A DNA stretch of 45,180 nucleotides from NCBI GenBank assembly GCA_045658525.1, contig JAZOVD010000016.1, positions 1 through 45,180 of the forward strand, given 5' to 3'. The DNA comes from SIG673 sp045658525 (GTDB lineage Bacteria; Bacillota; Clostridia; Oscillospirales; CAG-272). Of the stretch, positions 40,193 to 45,180 are shown piece by piece. How positions within the stretch are numbered: the first letter of the stretch is position 1; the number at the start of each line of letters is the position of its first letter. The notes beneath the pieces were generated by a model. It saw only the letters and a program-made list of their open reading frames with translations. It searched no databases and was not told where the DNA came from. The position numbers and the translations under genes were made by a program.

Positions 40193-43100
40193 TTATTTGA
40201 AATACTCAACGGCAGATTTGAACATCTTGATGTCGTAATCTCCGTAAACGTTCTTGTAAAGTCCGTTTCCGACACGCTCGGAGTGTCCCATCTTTCCTAT
40301 AACGCGTCCGTCGGGCGAGGTTATACCCTCTATCGCGTACATAGAGTTATTGGGGTTGAAGTGAACGTCGGTGGTAGCGTTACCGTCAAGGTCAACGTAC
40401 TGCGTAGCTATCTGACCGTTCGCGGCAAGCTCGGCAATGAACGCCTCGGGCGCGATGAAGCGACCCTCACCGTGAGAAATCGGAACGTTGTAAACGTCTC
40501 CGACTGAGGTATTGGCAAGCCAAGGAGACATATTCGACGCTACTTTCGTGCGCACTATTCTTGACTGGTGACGCGCTATGGTATTGAACGTAAGCGTAGG
40601 GCAGTTCTCGTCGGTATCTATTATCTTACCGTAAGGAACGAGTCCGAGCTTTATAAGCGCCTGGAAGCCGTTACATATACCGCACATAAGTCCGTCGCGC
40701 TTTTCAAGAAGCTCTGTTACCTGCTCCTTTACAGCCTCTGAACGGAAGAACGCCGTTATAAACTTACCCGAGCCGTCAGGCTCGTCTCCGCCCGAAAATC
40801 CGCCGGGAATAAATACCATCTGAGCGTTTTTAAGCTCATTTGCGAAATTCTCAACGCTTCTTTCGATGCCCGCGCCACTGAGGTTGTTTATAACTATTAT
40901 CTTAGCGTCAGCGCCGGCATCGGTCATAGCCTTAGCTGAATCGTACTCACAGTCCGTACCGGGGAATACGGGAATAATAACTCTCGGCTTTGCGATCTTT
41001 ACAGCCGCATAGCTTCTGCCCTTGCTCTCGTAAGAGAAGTTCTCGACCTTTCCGCTCTGCTTTATGTTACAGGAGAATACGCTTTCAAGCTTATCCTCAT
41101 AAACTCCGAGGAGCTTATCAAGCGCGATCTCGGTATTTTTGTAGCTTACGGAAGCCTTTTCGGTTGTCTTACCTACAAGGATAGCGTCGTCAAGCTCGCA
41201 AGTAGCTTCGAGAACGAACGCGCCGTAGTTGTAACCAAAGAGCTGATCCGCGGTAAGCTTTTCGTCAAGCGAAACACCTACCATATTACCGAAGCTCATC
41301 TTCATTACAGCTTCCGCAAGTCCGCCAAATCCGGGAGTATAAGCGGAAACTACCTTGCCTTCTTTCATAAGCGAGGAAACTCTGTCGTAGAGCGCAAGGA
41401 GAGATTTGGTTACGGGAAGTCCGTTTTCATCGTACGCGGGTGCGATCATATAGACGTTATTACCCGCCTTCTTGAACTCTCCGCCCTTTATATTTCCGAC
41501 CTTTGATGTAGTGACCGCAAAGGAAACGAGCGTAGGAGGAACGTCGAGATCCTCAAACGATCCACTCATCGAGTCCTTGCCGCCGATAGCCGCGATCTCA
41601 AGCTCCATCTGTGCCTTAAACGCACCCAGAAGTGCTGAAAAAGGCTTGCCCCAACGTTTTCCGTCCTTCAAGGGCTTTTCAAAATACTCCTGGAAGGTAA
41701 GGTAAACGTCCTTAAACGAAGCTCCGCTCGCTATAAGCTTGGAGACGGACTCTATTACCGCGAGATACGCGCCGTGATACGGGCTGCTCTCGGATATGTA
41801 AGGGTTGAAGCCCCACGCCATGAGCGAACAGTCGTCTGTGTGACCCTTTTCAACGGAGACCTTCTGTACCATTGCCTGAGCAGGGGTAAGCTGATACTTA
41901 CCGCCGAACGGCATAAGAACCGTTCCCGCGCCTATGGTAGAGTCAAATCTCTCGGAAAGTCCGCGCTTGGAGCATACGTTAAGATCAGACGCAAGGTCAA
42001 GCATTCCCTTTTCAAAGTCTGCGGGAATATCCTTTTTATATGCTTTTGGCGAGACGGGGGTTATGTCAATGTGCTTTTCAGCACCGTTGGAGTTAAGGAA
42101 CTCACGGCTTATATCAACTATCTTATTGCCCTTCCAGTACATCACAAGTCTCGGCTCTGCCGTTACCTTCGCGACCACCGTAGCTTCAAGGTTTTCGCTA
42201 TCCGCTATTTCAAGGAAGCGTTTTACGTCCTTTGCCTCGACTACGCAAGCCATTCTCTCCTGAGACTCACTTATCGCAAGCTCAGTTCCGTCAAGACCGT
42301 CGTACTTCTTCGGTACGGTATCGAGGTTTATTTCAAGACCGTCCGCAAGCTCTCCGATAGCGACCGAAACACCGCCCGCTCCGAAGTCGTTACATCTCTT
42401 TATCATACGGCTCGATTCGGGATTTCTGAACATTCTCTGGAGTTTTCTCTCCTCGGGGGCGTTACCCTTCTGGACCTCAGCACCGCAGCTTTCAAGAGAG
42501 CTGGCAGTATGAGATTTAGAAGAACCGGTAGCTCCGCCGCAGCCGTCGCGGCCCGTTCTTCCGCCGAGAAGTATTACCATGTCTCCGTCCTCAGGACGCT
42601 CACGGCGAACGTTTACCTCGGGAGCGGCGGCTATTACCGCGCCTATCTCCATACGCTTTGCGGCGTATCCGTCGTGGTAAAGCTCATCAACTATACCCGT
42701 CGCAAGTCCTATCTGGTTACCGTAAGAGGAATAGCCCGCCGCCGCAGTCGTAACTATCTTTCTCTGGGGAAGCTTACCCTTTATCGTCACGGAAACAGGC
42801 TTTAATGGGTCAGCCGCACCCGTTACGCGCATAGCTCCGTAAACGTATGTACGTCCCGAAAGCGGGTCGCGTATAGCACCGCCTATACAGGTCGCCGCGC
42901 CTCCGAACGGCTCTATCTCGGTGGGATGGTTATGGGTCTCGTTCTTGAAAAGGAGAAGCCAAGGCTCGTCCTTTCCGTCAACGTTTACCGTCATTTTGAC
43001 CGTACAGGCGTTTATCTCTTCGGACTCGTCGAGCTTATCGAGCTTACCTGTCTTTTTGAGATATTTGCCCGCAAGGGTAGCTATATCCATAAGATTTATC

Positions 43101-43879
43101 GGCTTTGTGCGTCCGAGCTTCTTTCTGGTCTCTACGTATTCATTGTAGGCGTTTTCAAGGAGCTTGTCCTCGAACTTTACGCTGTCAACGGTGGTAAGGA
43201 AGGTAGTATGACGGCAGTGGTCAGACCAATAAGTATCTATCATACGTATCTCGGTTACGGTAGGGTCTCTCTTTTCAGAGATGAAATACTGCTGACAAAA
43301 CGCTATATCGTCAACGTCCATCGCAAGTCCATTAGCCTTTACGAAGTCCGCAAGACCGTTGCGGTCAAGCTTCGTAAAGCCGTCAAGCGTCTTTACCTTT
43401 TCGGGAATATCGTAAACGGAAGCAAGCGTTTCCACCTCATCAAGGCTCGCTTCTCTTGCCTCGATGGGGTTTATAACGTACTTCTTTATCTTGTTTACGT
43501 CCTCGTCGGAAAGCTCTCCGTAAAGCAGATAAACCTTTGCGGTCTTTACGGTGGGCTTCTCTTTACAGGAGATTATCTGTATGCACTGAGCCGCACTGTC
43601 CGCTCTCTGGTCAAACTGACCGGGAAGAAACTCCGTAGCAAACACCTTCGCTCCGCTTACGTCTATCTTCTCGCTTACGTTATCGAGCTGAGGCTCGGAA
43701 AATACCGTCTTTACAGCTCTGTCAAACATTTCCTTTTCTATATTTTCAACGTCGTAGCGGTTGAAAACTCTGACCTTTTCAAGTCCTTTTATGGAGAGGA
43801 GGGAGGTGAGGTCGCTTTTAAGCGAATCAGCCTCAGCCGTAAGTCCTTCCTTTTTCTCTACATATATGCGATAAACCAT
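40193..43879 (-). CDS. purL: Phosphoribosylformylglycinamidine synthase, single-chain (PurL with fused glutaminase)
   Basis: This enzyme converts FGAR, glutamine and ATP to FGAM, step four of purine synthesis. At 1228 aa it is the large fused form rather than the PurS-PurL-PurQ complex typical of Bacillus. Motifs in order: SDHCRHTTF near residue 235, NHPTEIEPFGGAATCIGG, the ATP site GGRTGRDGCGGATGSS, GGKDSMSG in the second half, and the C-terminal class I glutaminase with the nucleophile in CGICNGFQ and the histidine in SHGEGRF. The ATG at 43879 has GGAAGGA about 10 bases upstream. It lies 20 bases after purD on the same strand. Confidence 0.97.
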   Translation of the reverse strand: MVYRIYVEKKEGLTAEADSLKSDLTSLLSIKGLEKVRVFNRYDVENIEKEMFDRAVKTVFSEPQLDNVSEKIDVSGAKVFATEFLPGQFDQRADSAAQCIQIISCKEKPTVKTAKVYLLYGELSDEDVNKIKKYVINPIEAREASLDEVETLASVYDIPEKVKTLDGFTKLDRNGLADFVKANGLAMDVDDIAFCQQYFISEKRDPTVTEIRMIDTYWSDHCRHTTFLTTVDSVKFEDKLLENAYNEYVETRKKLGRTKPINLMDIATLAGKYLKKTGKLDKLDESEEINACTVKMTVNVDGKDEPWLLLFKNETHNHPTEIEPFGGAATCIGGAIRDPLSGRTYVYGAMRVTGAADPLKPVSVTIKGKLPQRKIVTTAAAGYSSYGNQIGLATGIVDELYHDGYAAKRMEIGAVIAAAPEVNVRRERPEDGDMVILLGGRTGRDGCGGATGSSKSHTASSLESCGAEVQKGNAPEERKLQRMFRNPESSRMIKRCNDFGAGGVSVAIGELADGLEINLDTVPKKYDGLDGTELAISESQERMACVVEAKDVKRFLEIADSENLEATVVAKVTAEPRLVMYWKGNKIVDISREFLNSNGAEKHIDITPVSPKAYKKDIPADFEKGMLDLASDLNVCSKRGLSERFDSTIGAGTVLMPFGGKYQLTPAQAMVQKVSVEKGHTDDCSLMAWGFNPYISESSPYHGAYLAVIESVSKLIASGASFKDVYLTFQEYFEKPLKDGKRWGKPFSALLGAFKAQMELEIAAIGGKDSMSGSFEDLDVPPTLVSFAVTTSKVGNIKGGEFKKAGNNVYMIAPAYDENGLPVTKSLLALYDRVSSLMKEGKVVSAYTPGFGGLAEAVMKMSFGNMVGVSLDEKLTADQLFGYNYGAFVLEATCELDDAILVGKTTEKASVSYKNTEIALDKLLGVYEDKLESVFSCNIKQSGKVENFSYESKGRSYAAVKIAKPRVIIPVFPGTDCEYDSAKAMTDAGADAKIIVINNLSGAGIERSVENFANELKNAQMVFIPGGFSGGDEPDGSGKFITAFFRSEAVKEQVTELLEKRDGLMCGICNGFQALIKLGLVPYGKIIDTDENCPTLTFNTIARHQSRIVRTKVASNMSPWLANTSVGDVYNVPISHGEGRFIAPEAFIAELAANGQIATQYVDLDGNATTDVHFNPNNSMYAIEGITSPDGRVIGKMGHSERVGNGLYKNVYGDYDIKMFKSAVEYFK

Positions 43880-43899
43880 TACTAATCCCAGTCCTTCCG

Positions 43900-45174
43900 T
43901 CAGGCTTTATTGTTTATGGCTTTAAGAGCCTTCTGTCCTATGTCGCTTCTTGCGTAAGCGTTCGCAAAGGTTACCTTTTCGACCTTTTTGTACGCCTCGG
44001 CTATCGCCTTTTCAAGCGTTTCGGCGGTAGCGGTAACGCCCAGAACTCTGCCACCCGCAGTTTTCAGAACGCCATTATCAAGCTTAGCACCCGCGACGTA
44101 AACGCTGTCGGCTACCTCGTGTGCTATCTTTATCTCATATCCCGTTTCGTACTTTCCCGGATAACCGTCGGAAGCCATTACGACACAGCAAGCGTGCTTA
44201 TCGGCAAACTTTACATCAGTCTTATCAAGCGTTCCGTTAGTTACCGCTTGCATAACAGTAAGCAGGTCGCTTTCAAGCAGAGGAAGCACTACCTGTGTTT
44301 CGGGGTCACCGAAACGACAGTTATATTCTATGACCTTAGGTCCTTTCGGAGTAAGCATAAGTCCGAAGTACAGACAACCCTTGAACGTGCGTCCCTCACT
44401 TACCATAGCTTTCATAGTAGGAAGGAATATCGTTTCCATACATTCCTTTGCTATATCTTCGGTATAGTAGGGGTTCGGAGCTACCGTTCCCATTCCGCCC
44501 GTGTTAAGACCCTCGTCGTTATCGCGCGCTCTCTTATGGTCCATAGACGATACCATAGGAACGAGCGTTTTTCCGTCGGTAAATGAAAGTACGGAAACTT
44601 CTGGTCCAGTCAAAAATTCTTCAATAACGATATTCGCGCCCGATTGCCCGAACATCTTATCTTCCATCATACCTTTAACGGCTGCTTTCGCGTCGTCTAA
44701 ATTTTCAGCGATAATTACGCCTTTACCGAGCGCAAGTCCGTCAGCCTTTATTACGATAGGCATATCACACTTTTCAAGGTATGCGTTCGCCTTTTCCATA
44801 TCCGAAAAAGTTTCGTAAGTAGCTGTGGGTATACCGTACTTTTTCATAAGGTTTTTAGAAAATATTTTACTACCTTCAATTATAGCCGCTTCCTTTGTCG
44901 GTCCAAAACAGGGTATTCCCTTTTCGTTAAGAACGTTGACCGCGCCTAAAACCAACGGGTCGTCAGGTGCAACCACGGCAAAATCAATTTTGTTTTCGAC
45001 TGCCCACTCCGCAACCTTATTTACGTCTTTAACGTCCATATCAACGGTTACCGCGTCTGCGGCAATACCGCCGTTACCTGCGATTGCGTAAAGTGCGTCT
45101 ATCTTTTTACTTTTTTTCAAACTTTGGATAATGGAGTGTTCTCTACCGCCGTTACCTACGAGCAAAAGTCTCAT
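43900..45174 (-). CDS. purD: Phosphoribosylamine-glycine ligase PurD
   Basis: PurD joins phosphoribosylamine and glycine with ATP, step two of purine synthesis. The 424-aa product is complete: VGNGGREHSI (6-15) at the N-terminus, the ATP-grasp core (ADGLALGKGVIIA, EEFLTGPEVSVLSF), MDHKRARDNDEGLNTGGMG and YNCRFGDPETQVVLPLL. Its ATG at 45174 is only 6 bases from the window edge, so its ribosome site and promoter, and any upstream pur genes, lie outside. It and purL form at least a two-gene pur operon here; 10-formyl-THF from FolD feeds two other steps of the pathway. Confidence 0.97.
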   Translation of the reverse strand: MRLLLVGNGGREHSIIQSLKKSKKIDALYAIAGNGGIAADAVTVDMDVKDVNKVAEWAVENKIDFAVVAPDDPLVLGAVNVLNEKGIPCFGPTKEAAIIEGSKIFSKNLMKKYGIPTATYETFSDMEKANAYLEKCDMPIVIKADGLALGKGVIIAENLDDAKAAVKGMMEDKMFGQSGANIVIEEFLTGPEVSVLSFTDGKTLVPMVSSMDHKRARDNDEGLNTGGMGTVAPNPYYTEDIAKECMETIFLPTMKAMVSEGRTFKGCLYFGLMLTPKGPKVIEYNCRFGDPETQVVLPLLESDLLTVMQAVTNGTLDKTDVKFADKHACCVVMASDGYPGKYETGYEIKIAHEVADSVYVAGAKLDNGVLKTAGGRVLGVTATAETLEKAIAEAYKKVEKVTFANAYARSDIGQKALKAINNKA

Positions 45175-45180
45175 TTAAGT

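Overview
The window looks like a chromosomal segment of a low-to-mid-GC Gram-positive anaerobe, most likely class Clostridia and probably an uncultured gut Oscillospirales-type lineage. The reasons are the M16 peptidase pair YfmF/YfmH, lgt, whiA, a ClpE-type ATPase with an N-terminal zinc finger, GTP-dependent PEP carboxykinase, ThyX in place of ThyA, a CCA-encoding tRNA gene, strong AGGAGG ribosome sites and many near-consensus sigma-A promoters. No rRNA, CRISPR array, transposase or integrase was seen. The lineage is an inference from gene content.

Layout. (1) 42-8565, forward, tightly packed: two M16 proteins, lgt, folD, whiA, clpE, a small lipoyl-like protein and a methyltransferase. (2) 8585-9713: an A+T-rich module bounded by two identical 40-bp copies of a bidirectional terminator. 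It holds an XRE repressor diverging from a 70-aa protein made of 12-residue repeats and an unknown 132-aa protein, with three matching operator dyads between them. (3) 9721-16630: DUF4097 lipoprotein, a hairpin-rich intergenic stretch, pckG, rsmA, tRNA-Thr(CGT), a GH36/raffinose-synthase-like alpha-galactosidase and a HEAT-repeat protein. (4) 16673-17116: a cassette holding a DUF559 nuclease gene between inverted hairpin repeats, sitting in the 3' end of a PAP2 phosphatase gene. (5) 18134-22983: a TerB_N/TerB_C protein with a BrxC/BrxD-like (DUF2791) ATPase, then in convergent orientation a degenerate GT84-like protein preceded by a 26-aa membrane peptide. (6) 23093-36204, reverse: a seven-gene carbohydrate-uptake operon with one giant solute-binding protein, two permease pairs, an NHL/YIP1 membrane protein and a DUF5696 protein, but no ATPase. 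It is driven by a consensus promoter with a roughly 190-nt leader. (7) 36600-40155: a Gfo/Idh/MocA oxidoreductase and a YfbR-like 5'-deoxynucleotidase, divergent from thyX and a DUF4838 gene. (8) 40193-45174, reverse: purD then purL.

The core genes are conventional: lipoprotein maturation, one-carbon metabolism, proteolysis, gluconeogenesis, rRNA modification, dTMP supply and purine synthesis. The ABC operon would feed oligosaccharides to an ATPase encoded elsewhere; the GH36-like enzyme could act on such sugars, but no link is visible in the sequence.

The most interesting accessory features are the DUF559 cassette, whose two repeats differ by compensatory changes that keep both hairpins; the terminator-bounded XRE/repeat-protein module; the TerB plus BrxD-like pair without a helicase; and the GT84-like protein that seems to have lost its catalytic aspartates.
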